Source: Treponema sp. (lineage in GTDB: Bacteria > Spirochaetota > Spirochaetia > Treponematales > Treponemataceae). Taken from it: a DNA stretch of 35,290 nt. Positions 9,863 to 17,098 of the stretch are shown here, one piece after another (the stretch's first letter is position 1; every line of letters begins with the position of its first letter). The translations under genes were made by a program, and so were the position numbers. Location: the NCBI GenBank assembly GCA_017550685.1, contig JAFZOJ010000005.1, forward strand, positions 1 through 35,290. Direction: 5' to 3'. Under the pieces are notes generated by a model, which ran no database searches, was not told where the DNA came from, and saw only the letters and a list, made by a program, of their open reading frames with translations.

Positions 9863-9968
9863 AAGCGCCCCATAATTAATAATTTTGGGGCGCTTAAACG
9901 GACATGTCAAGGCTTTAAGCGAAGCGTGCCTTGACGTGGACGTACTAAAGTACCCCTGTGGAAATATT
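9863..9968 (-). promoter_or_regulatory. leuS leader with mutually exclusive hairpins
   Basis: On the minus strand the predicted leader holds a hairpin GTCAAGGC/GCCTTGAC (9935-9928 with 9913-9906). Nearer the gene is a 9-bp hairpin AAGCGCCCC/GGGGCGCTT (9895-9887 with 9871-9863), whose 3' arm touches the start codon. CGCTTAAA in the first loop (9921-9914) is perfectly complementary to TTTAAGCG (9898-9891), which overlaps the 5' arm of the start-proximal hairpin, so the two pairings compete. It resembles a translational switch, but it is not a recognisable T-box. Confidence 0.45.
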
Positions 9969-9974
9969 GCACCT

Positions 9975-10003
9975 ATTATAGTAAAAATCCCTTTTTTGTG
10001 GAA
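9975..10003 (-). promoter_or_regulatory. Candidate leuS promoter
   Basis: Minus-strand TATAAT (9980-9975), with a weak -35 TTCCAC (10003-9998) 17 bases upstream. This would start RNA near 9968 and give a leader of about 105 bases. Confidence 0.35.
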
Positions 10004-10010
10004 GTGACCC

Positions 10011-10036
10011 GTCATCCTGAACTTGTTTCAGGATCT
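10011..10036. repeat. Family C palindromic element
   Basis: Begins GTCATCC, ends GGATCT, with centre AACTTGTTTC. It lies between leuS and the toxin-antitoxin genes. The only other copy seen is inside the GH95 gene at 23171. Confidence 0.85.
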
Positions 10037-10059
10037 CTTGAAAATAAATAGCCACAACA

Positions 10060-10088
10060 TTGACAAATAGCTATATAGCATTCATAAT
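10060..10088 (+). promoter_or_regulatory. Toxin-antitoxin promoter with operator palindrome
   Basis: TTGACA (10060-10065) and CATAAT (10083-10088) are spaced by 17 bases. The perfect palindrome GCTATATAGC (10070-10079) sits in the spacer, where an autorepressing antitoxin would block RNA polymerase. AGGAG (10098-10102) serves the ATG at 10112. Confidence 0.65.
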
Positions 10089-10111
10089 TAAAGCGTCAGG
10101 AGAATTACCAC

Positions 10112-10426
10112 ATGGCAAACACAAATAATGCAATTCCTATTTTCGAAGCTAAAAATCGCCTGCCGTTTTATATTCATCAGGCAGAAAACGGGTCACCGGT
10201 TCAGATAATGCGTCATAATAAGGTTGTGGCTTATCTGGTTTCTAAAGAAGATTTTGAAAAGGCAGCTGCGCCAAAAGAAAAGAGTCTTGTAGAAAAAATT
10301 CAGGAGAGCCGCAAAGAGTATGGGCTTGAAGATGATGATTTTGATTACACTGCATATTTTGATAGTGTAAGAGAAACAAACTGTTTCGGTCGCCAGGATT
10401 CTGACCATATTTTTGATGAGGTGTAA
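10112..10426 (+). CDS. Phd/YefM-type antitoxin
   Basis: Predicted 104-residue antitoxin. The N-terminal half (EAKNRLPFYIHQAENGSPVQ, then IMRHNKVVAYLVS) has the Phd/YefM fold pattern, which dimerises and binds the operator. The C-terminal half is charged and probably disordered until it wraps the toxin. The following VapC-like gene begins two bases after the stop, the standard antitoxin-first order. A good ribosome site (AGGAG, nine bases from the ATG) favours abundant antitoxin. Autorepression through the GCTATATAGC palindrome is inferred from family behaviour, with the complex acting as corepressor. VapB-type antitoxins of other folds are possible but fit less well. Confidence 0.82.
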   Translation: MANTNNAIPIFEAKNRLPFYIHQAENGSPVQIMRHNKVVAYLVSKEDFEKAAAPKEKSLVEKIQESRKEYGLEDDDFDYTAYFDSVRETNCFGRQDSDHIFDEV

Positions 10427-10428
10427 TT

Positions 10429-10863
10429 ATGATTGGTCCTTATTATTTACTTGATACAAATTTAATTTCAGAAATGGTTAAGCCTTTTCCAGATAAAGCG
10501 GTTTGCAAAAAGCTTATAGAATATCAAAATCTATGTGCTTTACCTTCAACAGTGTGGAATGAACTTATTTATGGTGTAAACATAATGGAAAAGGGGAACA
10601 GAAAGGATTTTCTTTTTTCAAAAATGATAAAAGAAGTTCAGTCGACTTATGAAATAATTCATTATGATAATCATGCCGCCTGGATTCAGGCCGATATTCG
10701 TGCGCGTCTAAAAGAAACAGGTCATCCTGTTAGTTTTCCTGACACCCAGATTGCCTCCATTGCCATTGCCAACAACATGATTTTAGTAACCCGCAATATC
10801 ATGCATTTTGAACCTGTTCAGCAGGTTACACCCCTTATGCTGGAAAACTGGTTTGAGGATTGA
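10429..10863 (+). CDS. PIN-domain toxin, VapC/FitB-like ribonuclease
   Basis: Predicted 144-residue PIN-domain endoribonuclease. Candidate metal-binding acids are Asp9 (LLDTN), Glu45 (WNELIYG) and Asp105 (FPDTQIAS), followed by LVTRNIMHF, a typical PIN ending. The family cleaves tRNA or rRNA and halts translation; the specific target cannot be read from sequence. It is preceded by its antitoxin and runs into trmN6: its TGA (10861-10863) is only eight bases before that ATG, so the tRNA methyltransferase may be cotranscribed with the toxin. Confidence 0.88.
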   Translation: MIGPYYLLDTNLISEMVKPFPDKAVCKKLIEYQNLCALPSTVWNELIYGVNIMEKGNRKDFLFSKMIKEVQSTYEIIHYDNHAAWIQADIRARLKETGHPVSFPDTQIASIAIANNMILVTRNIMHFEPVQQVTPLMLENWFED

Positions 10864-10871
10864 AGTATATC

Positions 10872-11567
10872 ATGGAACAGACAGACACTTTACTAAACGG
10901 CAACAAAATTCTACAGGATACAGACTCTTTTATGTTTGGCATAGATGCACAGCTTGTGGCAGAGTTTGCCTGTCGTGGGGTAAAGGCCGGAGATGCTGTC
11001 ATTGACCTTGGAACGGGGAATGGCATAATTCCGCTTCTTATGGAAAAGGCCTGCAAAGCTTGCCATTTTACGGGACTTGAAATACAAAGTAAGGCAGCAG
11101 ATCTGGCACGGCGTAGTGTAGAATTAAACGGACTTACAGACAAAATTGAAATAGTGCAGGGGGACCTTAAGAATGTAGCCACACTTTTTTCAAAGCACAG
11201 TTTTAATGTAGTGGTGTCCAATCCGCCATACGCTCTTGTTAGTCAGGGCAAACAAAACCTTCGCGATGAAAAATCAATTGCGCGCCACGAGATTTTGTGC
11301 ACGGTTGAAGATGTAGTGGCTGCTGCAGATTATCTTCTTCATACGCACGGAAAGTTTTTTATGATTCACCGGCCGGAGCGTCTGGCACAGATTTTTGAAT
11401 CGCTTGCAAAGCATTCACTTGAACCAAAGCAGCTGCAGTTTATTCAGCCGTTTGAAGATGAGGGAGCAAATCTTGTTTTGATTGAGGCACGCAAAAATTC
11501 ACAGCCGGGAATTAAAATGCTTCCGACTGTGAATGTGCGCATGCATAACGCTAGAACAGATTCTTGA
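10872..11567 (+). CDS. trmN6: tRNA1(Val) (adenine(37)-N6)-methyltransferase-like protein
   Basis: Class I SAM-dependent methyltransferase of the YfiC/TrmN6 group, which methylates N6 of A37 in tRNA1-Val. Visible are an N-terminal segment typical of the group (ILQDTDSFMFGIDAQLVAEF), the SAM-binding DLGTGNGIIPLL (from Asp45), and the amino-methyltransferase motif NPPY (117-120), which contacts the target base. It has 231 residues. ATG 10872 is chosen over a TTG at 10860; GAGG (10855-10858) overlaps the end of the toxin gene. Its 3' end overlaps the convergent TIGR03545-like gene by 17 bases. Methylation of a different adenine substrate cannot be excluded. Confidence 0.85.
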   Translation: MEQTDTLLNGNKILQDTDSFMFGIDAQLVAEFACRGVKAGDAVIDLGTGNGIIPLLMEKACKACHFTGLEIQSKAADLARRSVELNGLTDKIEIVQGDLKNVATLFSKHSFNVVVSNPPYALVSQGKQNLRDEKSIARHEILCTVEDVVAAADYLLHTHGKFFMIHRPERLAQIFESLAKHSLEPKQLQFIQPFEDEGANLVLIEARKNSQPGIKMLPTVNVRMHNARTDS

Positions 11568-13848
11568 GCTTAGATTTAGCGGCATCCTTGGCAGAGTTTA
11601 CCGCATCGTTTGCCGCAGCCTTTGCTTTGCCTACAGCGGCGTCTTCAAGCTCTTTCTTTTTGGCGTCAACCTTAGCATACAAATCATCAATATTCTTTTT
11701 GTAGCCGTTGAGCTTGTTGGAAATATCATTAAAGTTATTGATTTCGCCCAAGGCTCCGTTTGAGTATTCGTTGATCTTTGCAAACAGCTGGGTTTCTACC
11801 TTCTGCTTGATTGCTCCAAGCTGGTTTGACATTTCTGCAGTAAATGCATTCATAAACTGGCGGTCAACATCGGTAATAAGCTTTAAGTCTATTCCCGAAG
11901 TCTGTGTAAAGCCGGCTTCTACACCAAGCTTCATGGCACGAATCTTTTTGAGTGTGTTTGCATAAATTGTAGAAACAAATTCCGGTTCAAAGCCAGGAGC
12001 CGAAAGTGCAAGCTCTGTAAAGAAGCCAGTACCGTTCAAGCTGAATCCGTCATTTTCAAAAATCTTAAGGATAAAATCCAGCCGAGTCTTGGAAGAGTCA
12101 ATTCCAGGAACTCCAGGTATATTTCCCATTTTTTCTGCAGGGTAGGCAAGGGCAAGCTTGTCACAATTGTAGTTAGCTAATACTAACGGCTCTCTGGAAG
12201 CTTCTCTTGTGTCTACAGTAACTTTTGCCTTGTGGTCTATGTTCAGGAACGAAGCCGTAATATTTGCAACAGCAGGCTTGCCTGTAAGATCCATGTTATT
12301 AGTTATGTTAGCCGCATCAAATGTAAATGCCGGACCGGAACCCGCAGCCTTTTTAATCCAGAACTTTGGAGCTGCATCAGACTTATAGTAAACTGTACGG
12401 CCGGTAGCACGTTCAACAGTGTAGCTCTTCTTTTCTTTTTTAGGCTTGTCCTTTTTGTTGTTCTTTGCATCCATGAGCATATCTACAGCCTTGGTGTAGT
12501 AAGGATAATACTGTCCAAGCAGCTGATAGATAATGGAATCAAAGGTGCCTGAGATAAAGTTCTTGCCAGTGTCCAGATTAATTGAAGTAAACTTACTGAT
12601 TTGTGAATCAATAATTCCTTTGTCATTTGCAATTGCATTCTGGAGCTTTGTTGAAAGACCTGTTGCTCCGTTAATATCAGACTGAACTTCATTAAGTACA
12701 GTGTCCGCATCTTTTTTGAGAGAATCAAGGTTTGTCTTAAGATTGTTTACAGCCTGCAGTGCTTCCTTGATTTTGGCAGGATTAGACTGCAGAGAGTTTA
12801 CATCCAGATTCAAAACTGTGTCCGAAGAAGCCTTTACTGTTTCAAACTTAGACTTAATTTCATCAGGCTTGCCCTTGTATTTTTCGGCAAGAGCCTTTGC
12901 TTCGTCCTGAACTTCTTTTGCAACCTTTTGGGTCTGCATCTGCTCCTGGCATTCCTTTAAGATAGTTTCAGGATTATACTGATTGAACATTCCCGAAATA
13001 GAATCCTTGAGCGTCCCCACAGCGGCATCTTTTTTGGCATCCAGCGAAACCATAAAGGCAGACTTTTCATTTTCCTTAGCCTTCTTCTTAGCTTCCTTTT
13101 CCTTCTTTTTCTGGATCTTGGCAAGCTTTCTGGCAGAAATGTCGCCGGAATATTTACGGTCTGTGTTTGTATCAACACCAAGAATAGAAAGCTCGTTTGC
13201 AATAAAGCGGGCCTTTAAAAGCTGGTTCATATCAAAATCAAAGGTAACCGAATCAACAGAGAAAAGATTCTTCATAGGTTCCTTTTTATTTGCAATCTGC
13301 CAGCCCTTCATTCTGAACGAAGATTTAATAAAGCTGATGTTGATGTATTCGATATCACACTTTGCTTCAAAAATGCTTTCGCAGGTAGAAGTAATAACCT
13401 TGCGGGCAATAATATTTTTGGTAAGGGTAAGGGTAATGACTACAGCTGCAATAAAACCAATGGTAGCAATAAGCGGAACCAGCTTTACGCGTCCCTTATT
13501 CTGTTTGATTTCTACAGCCATTGTCTCAAGCCTGCTCAATTCCTTTTTTTCAAACATTGTATCCATTGGAATTGCAACAAGCTCTACATTCTTTTTGTTT
13601 TTTCCTGCAGATTTGAACAGAGAAGAAATATATTTTTTGTCTTCCGGAATAAACAGCTTGCCAAGAATCTGCTTTTCAAACTGCTTTTGGGTATAGGTCT
13701 TTTTAAAAAGCTTAGGCAGCTTTTTTGCAGGATAAGTCTTGAGTTCCTTAGGAGGCTTGGCCGGCTTTTCTTTTTTAGCTTTAGGAGCCTTTGCCGGTTT
13801 TGCAGGTTTTTCTTTTTTAGCAATCTGCTTTGTATCTTCTTTTTTCAT
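11551..13848 (-). CDS. TIGR03545-like conserved protein of unknown function, single membrane anchor
   Basis: A 765-residue protein. The first 120 residues are very rich in Lys, Pro and Ala, then one membrane segment (about 122-143) leads to a large region that should be periplasmic. That region contains charged stretches, probable coiled coil (about 260-430, with Ala/Lys/Asp heptad-like runs), a central globular part, and a coiled-coil Ala/Lys-rich end. The pattern and the neighbour match the uncharacterised TIGR03545 family, which occurs paired with TIGR03546 in bacteria with outer membranes; this is from memory and not searched. Its ATG overlaps the stop of the upstream gene (ATGA), with GGAG upstream. 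Function is unknown; an envelope role, perhaps AsmA-like, is a guess. Confidence 0.75.
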   Translation of the reverse strand: MKKEDTKQIAKKEKPAKPAKAPKAKKEKPAKPPKELKTYPAKKLPKLFKKTYTQKQFEKQILGKLFIPEDKKYISSLFKSAGKNKKNVELVAIPMDTMFEKKELSRLETMAVEIKQNKGRVKLVPLIATIGFIAAVVITLTLTKNIIARKVITSTCESIFEAKCDIEYINISFIKSSFRMKGWQIANKKEPMKNLFSVDSVTFDFDMNQLLKARFIANELSILGVDTNTDRKYSGDISARKLAKIQKKKEKEAKKKAKENEKSAFMVSLDAKKDAAVGTLKDSISGMFNQYNPETILKECQEQMQTQKVAKEVQDEAKALAEKYKGKPDEIKSKFETVKASSDTVLNLDVNSLQSNPAKIKEALQAVNNLKTNLDSLKKDADTVLNEVQSDINGATGLSTKLQNAIANDKGIIDSQISKFTSINLDTGKNFISGTFDSIIYQLLGQYYPYYTKAVDMLMDAKNNKKDKPKKEKKSYTVERATGRTVYYKSDAAPKFWIKKAAGSGPAFTFDAANITNNMDLTGKPAVANITASFLNIDHKAKVTVDTREASREPLVLANYNCDKLALAYPAEKMGNIPGVPGIDSSKTRLDFILKIFENDGFSLNGTGFFTELALSAPGFEPEFVSTIYANTLKKIRAMKLGVEAGFTQTSGIDLKLITDVDRQFMNAFTAEMSNQLGAIKQKVETQLFAKINEYSNGALGEINNFNDISNKLNGYKKNIDDLYAKVDAKKKELEDAAVGKAKAAANDAVNSAKDAAKSKLKNLF

Positions 13849-14348
13849 GACATTTCTCCTATTTTAACAACGAGCGGCAGCTTGGAAAGGAAAACCACAA
13901 GCTTGGTCTTGCGCACGGCAGGTGCAAGGAATGCGCGCCAGTATTTGAGGAAAAGGCGTACAAGGAAATAAACAGGAATATAAATTGCAAGAGAGAACAG
14001 GAGTGAACCCATTACAATTGTATTGTTGAATCTTGTAAAACCTACAAAAGGAATGTCCAGCAGCCAGGAGAAGAAAGGCTTGAGCTTTTCCAGATTAAGG
14101 AACCACCAGCCGATGGTGTCAAACAGGTTATCAAGTACCGGTGCCAGCAGCGAAAACAGGAAGGTAAAAATGATAAAAGTTCCCTTGTTGATTCTGACAA
14201 ACAGAAAAAACACCATAAGAATATACCATAATGCATTTGATTTTGGCATAAAGCCCAGAATCATTCCAAGGCACACAGCATGAGCAATTGCACCGGGGTG
14301 AACGTTGCTGTTTAACGCCTTAAAAAAGCGGATAAAAGCTTTGAGCAT
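13845..14348 (-). CDS. TIGR03546/DUF2062-like integral membrane protein
   Basis: A 167-residue membrane protein with about four hydrophobic segments. It has an N-terminal HPGAIAHAVCLGMILGFMPK stretch typical of DUF2062-related proteins and a basic C-terminus. The ATG at 14348 is chosen because AGGAG lies upstream and the residues of the longer frame are not conserved-looking. It overlaps the downstream TIGR03545-like gene by four bases, so translation is coupled and the products probably form a complex. Function is unknown; the pairing across outer-membrane bacteria suggests an envelope task. Confidence 0.78.
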   Translation of the reverse strand: MLKAFIRFFKALNSNVHPGAIAHAVCLGMILGFMPKSNALWYILMVFFLFVRINKGTFIIFTFLFSLLAPVLDNLFDTIGWWFLNLEKLKPFFSWLLDIPFVGFTRFNNTIVMGSLLFSLAIYIPVYFLVRLFLKYWRAFLAPAVRKTKLVVFLSKLPLVVKIGEMS

Positions 14349-14427
14349 ATTAAATATCTCCTTTTTTTCTATATATATTCTATTCCAACACTGCGTAAAA
14401 TGCAATATTATGAATGTAGAGGATTTT
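14349..14427. promoter_or_regulatory. Divergent AT-rich promoter region
   Basis: 79 bases separate two outward-reading genes. For the minus gene, TTGCAT and TAGAAT spaced by 18 are candidates. For the plus gene, TATTAT near 14405 is a possible -10. Both are weak guesses. Confidence 0.3.
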
Positions 14428-15564
14428 ATGAAAAGAAAAAGCTTATTCATCTGGATTATAATATTGGCTGCACTTTGTGCCGGAGCTTATTTTGCCTGGG
14501 ATTATTTTGGTGCTAAAAAAACTGATATTTCTTACAGCAATTTTTATAAATTAATAGAGGCCGGACAGGTTGATTCTGTTGTCATAAAAGAGGATTCAAT
14601 TGAATTTACCTCGCAGGGAAAAGATTTTAAAACTGATAATCCGCATTCACCAACCCTTGAAGAATACCTTTTGAAAAATGATGTTGCCGTAACCGTAGAA
14701 AAAGACAGCGCAGAAATTTTCAATTTGATTTTTGACCTGATTTTTTATATTTTCTTTTTTGGACTCATAATTTTTGTGTTCCGCAAGTTTATTTCGCCAA
14801 ATACCTTTAAGGTTGTGCACAAAACAGGTATTAAGTTTGATGATGTTGTTGGCATGGAAAACTTAAAGCGCGATATGAGCCAGGTTATGAAGATTATGCA
14901 GAATCCCGCTGCTTATGCTGCAAAAGGAATCCGTATGCCTAAAGGAATTCTTTTGGAAGGTGAGCCCGGTAACGGAAAAACACTTTTTGCCAAGGCACTG
15001 GCCGGAGAAGCAAAGGTAAATTTTATTCCCGCCAAGGCAACAGATTTTGAAAGCATGTTCATGGCAATTGGTCCTATGAAGGTAAAGCTGCTTTTCCGCA
15101 AGGCACGCCACCGCGCACCTTGTATTGTTTTTATAGATGAATTTGACGGAATTGGTACCGTAAGAAATTATTCGGGCAGTGCACTGGAAACAGAAAACAC
15201 ACGAATTGTTACAGCCCTGCTTAATGAGCTTGACGGTTTTGAACCTACAAACGGAGTTCTTGTATTAGCTGCAACTAACTCAATTCAGGCTCTGGATCCG
15301 GCCCTTATCCGCCCGGGTCGTTTTGATGCCCGTTTTAGAGTTCCTTATCCAGATTACGATGACCGCGTAAAGCTTGCCGCGATGTACAGCGCCGGAAAAA
15401 ATCCTGCCAAAGAATGCACCCCGGAGGCTCTTGCCAAAATGATGGACGGCTATTCCTGCGCAAAGATAGAATCAGTTTTGAACAGAGCCGCATTACTCGC
15501 CGGCCAGGCAGACCGCTCAGAGTTTACAATGGATGATATAAAAAGAGCGTGTTGCGAACTATAA
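14428..15564 (+). CDS. FtsH-like membrane AAA+ ATPase lacking the M41 protease domain
   Basis: A 378-residue protein with FtsH layout: membrane segment (about 8-25), a small periplasmic FtsH-extracellular-like domain (ISYSNFYKLIEAGQVDSVVI), a second membrane segment (about 98-118), then a complete AAA module. Walker A is GEPGNGKT (178-185), Walker B IVFIDEFD (233-240), the pore-loop region SMFMAIG, and the second region of homology ATNSIQALDPALIRPGRFD with both arginines. It stops right after the C-terminal lid, so the zinc protease (HExxH) is absent, and nothing protease-like follows before the convergent dacA. It could be an unfoldase or chaperone, or a partner for a separate FtsH. ATG 14428 has AGAGG upstream. 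Confidence 0.85.
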   Translation: MKRKSLFIWIIILAALCAGAYFAWDYFGAKKTDISYSNFYKLIEAGQVDSVVIKEDSIEFTSQGKDFKTDNPHSPTLEEYLLKNDVAVTVEKDSAEIFNLIFDLIFYIFFFGLIIFVFRKFISPNTFKVVHKTGIKFDDVVGMENLKRDMSQVMKIMQNPAAYAAKGIRMPKGILLEGEPGNGKTLFAKALAGEAKVNFIPAKATDFESMFMAIGPMKVKLLFRKARHRAPCIVFIDEFDGIGTVRNYSGSALETENTRIVTALLNELDGFEPTNGVLVLAATNSIQALDPALIRPGRFDARFRVPYPDYDDRVKLAAMYSAGKNPAKECTPEALAKMMDGYSCAKIESVLNRAALLAGQADRSEFTMDDIKRACCEL

Positions 15565-15566
15565 AA

Positions 15567-15595
15567 AGATTCCCGGGTCAGGCCCGGGAATGACA
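15567..15595 (-). repeat. Family A palindromic element, reverse
   Basis: Stem CCCGGG/CCCGGG around TCAGG (centre changed from TCAAG). It is paired with the element at 15605, nine bases away, between convergent genes. Confidence 0.88.
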
Positions 15596-15604
15596 AAGCC
15601 TTTA

Positions 15605-15633
15605 TGTCATTGTCGGGCTTGACCCGACAATCT
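15605..15633 (+). repeat. Family A palindromic element, forward, overlapping the dacA stop codon
   Basis: Stem GTCGGG/CCCGAC around CTTGA. Its last two bases are part of the TAG stop of the minus-strand carboxypeptidase gene (15632-15634). Confidence 0.9.
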
Positions 15634-17017
15634 ATTTTATGATTACATCTGCCAGACATGTAATTACGCCCGCTTTTTCTGTACTCCTGTCTGCAACAAG
15701 TGGAATTGTCTGCAGCAGGTAGTCGCCGAGCGTAATCTTAATCTGACCATATTCATGACCCGCAATAATCTGCCCCTGTAAATATGGCGGCATATTAACG
15801 GTAATCTTTACATTCTGCAGGTTTTCTGCAATCGATTCCCCCGTAATAAAAGGCACACAGATAGAGTTTTCTTTAGAAGCCGGTACAAGGTTGAGAGCTT
15901 TGGTTTTGCTGCCATAAACCTTTACAAAATATTTTTCATCAATACTATCCAGATTATAATCTCTGAAAATGCTGAAGGCGGTTTCCATAATTTTTGTACC
16001 GTCCTTTACACGGCCTTCCTGACCTTCTTTTGTGTTGCTGCCGGGACCCTTCATCGTAACGCTCAAAAATCTGGTACCCTGACGCATAACTGTAAGTGCA
16101 AGATTATAGCCGCTTTCATCTATATAACCTGTTTTTAATCCGTCACAGCCGTCAAGCTTGCCAAGCAGAGGATTTGTATTTTGCTGGGTAATTCCCATTG
16201 TTATGTGTTCTGGTAAGCCGCCTGACCAGTCCTGTGCACCATAACGGTCGCCAGGAGCCATGTTTTTTTCCTTAGGGTAGGTAAACGATGCTACAGAATG
16301 AAACCGCCTTAAAGAATCAGGATGCTCCAAAAGATACTTTCGGCAAAAGGCTGCCATTTCTCGGGCTGTAGTAGTGTTAAGTTCACTATAGCCGGAGCTT
16401 TCTACAAAATGAGTATGGGTAAGTCCCACATCAGCTGCCGCCTGGTTCATTCGGTCAACAAAGCCTTCCATGGAGCCGCAGACAGTATAGGCAAGTGCAT
16501 AAGCCGCATCATTACCAGAGCAGATGCTTAATCCCAAAAGCAGTTCTTCCAGTGTAACAATCTGTCCTTTTCCCAGAAACATGAGCGAGCTGTGTGGAGG
16601 CATATTGCAGGCCCAGCATTCAGGAGGAAGCGGAATTACATCATCATAGCGCAGTCGACCGGCAGACACTTCCTGTTCCACAACATACATTGCAAAAAGC
16701 TTGGTCATGCTTGCGGGAGGTATCTGGCGGTCTGCAGCTTTTTCCCAGATAATGCTTCCGTTGGAAACATCAATAAGTATTGCAGATTCTGCCCCGGTTT
16801 TAATGCCTAAGTCCGGCATGGTGTAGGGCAGAGGCTTTAAAAGAGGATTTTTAATCTGAGTATATTCAATAACCTGGGGAGCCGGTGCCTGTGTAATTTT
16901 AGAAAACTGTACGGCGCGCGCTCCTGTAAAAATAAAAAACGCTGCCAGAATAACTGCAGGAATACCGCAGGCAAAAATCAGGGTAATTCGGGATTTTTTA
17001 ATCCGGGATTCTTTCAT
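15632..17017 (-). CDS. dacA: D-alanyl-D-alanine carboxypeptidase (DacA/PBP5 family)
   Basis: Serine DD-peptidase that trims pentapeptide stems of peptidoglycan in the periplasm. All active-site motifs are present: SxxK as SMTK (103-106, nucleophile Ser103), SxN as SGN (167-169) and KTG (295-297). An N-terminal hydrophobic segment (about 11-31) follows a basic start and acts as a signal anchor. After the catalytic domain comes a beta-rich PBP5-type C-terminal domain. It has 461 residues, somewhat long for the family because of a 45-residue proline-containing spacer after the membrane segment. GGAG lies upstream of the ATG at 17017. Divergent from mrp, convergent with the FtsH-like gene. The stop codon is supplied partly by a palindromic element. 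Confidence 0.92.
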   Translation of the reverse strand: MKESRIKKSRITLIFACGIPAVILAAFFIFTGARAVQFSKITQAPAPQVIEYTQIKNPLLKPLPYTMPDLGIKTGAESAILIDVSNGSIIWEKAADRQIPPASMTKLFAMYVVEQEVSAGRLRYDDVIPLPPECWACNMPPHSSLMFLGKGQIVTLEELLLGLSICSGNDAAYALAYTVCGSMEGFVDRMNQAAADVGLTHTHFVESSGYSELNTTTAREMAAFCRKYLLEHPDSLRRFHSVASFTYPKEKNMAPGDRYGAQDWSGGLPEHITMGITQQNTNPLLGKLDGCDGLKTGYIDESGYNLALTVMRQGTRFLSVTMKGPGSNTKEGQEGRVKDGTKIMETAFSIFRDYNLDSIDEKYFVKVYGSKTKALNLVPASKENSICVPFITGESIAENLQNVKITVNMPPYLQGQIIAGHEYGQIKITLGDYLLQTIPLVADRSTEKAGVITCLADVIIK

Positions 17018-17041
17018 TTAAAAACTCCAGTTGTAAATTAT

Positions 17042-17073
17042 AACGTAATTTGTGTTTTTGTGAAAAGTACGTT
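17042..17073. promoter_or_regulatory. Inverted repeat in the dacA/mrp divergent region
   Basis: AACGTA (17042-17047) and TACGTT (17068-17073) are perfect inverted copies 20 bases apart, 25 bases upstream of mrp. This could be an operator, but arms this short may also arise by chance in AT-rich DNA. Confidence 0.25.
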
Positions 17074-17098
17074 ATTATATATAGTAAGAGGTTTTAAT

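Noticed and set aside
9863..10010. T-box riboswitch for leuS
   Set aside because: No T-box sequence, specifier loop or terminator/antiterminator with the usual conserved bases is seen.
9863..10015. A 51-residue N-terminal extension of LeuRS
   Set aside because: The open frame upstream of ATG 9862 crosses strong hairpins and encodes no synthetase-like sequence.
14428..15631. Frameshift separating an FtsH protease domain
   Set aside because: No HExxH or M41-like sequence occurs in any frame before dacA; the gene ends in a normal stop followed by element pairs.
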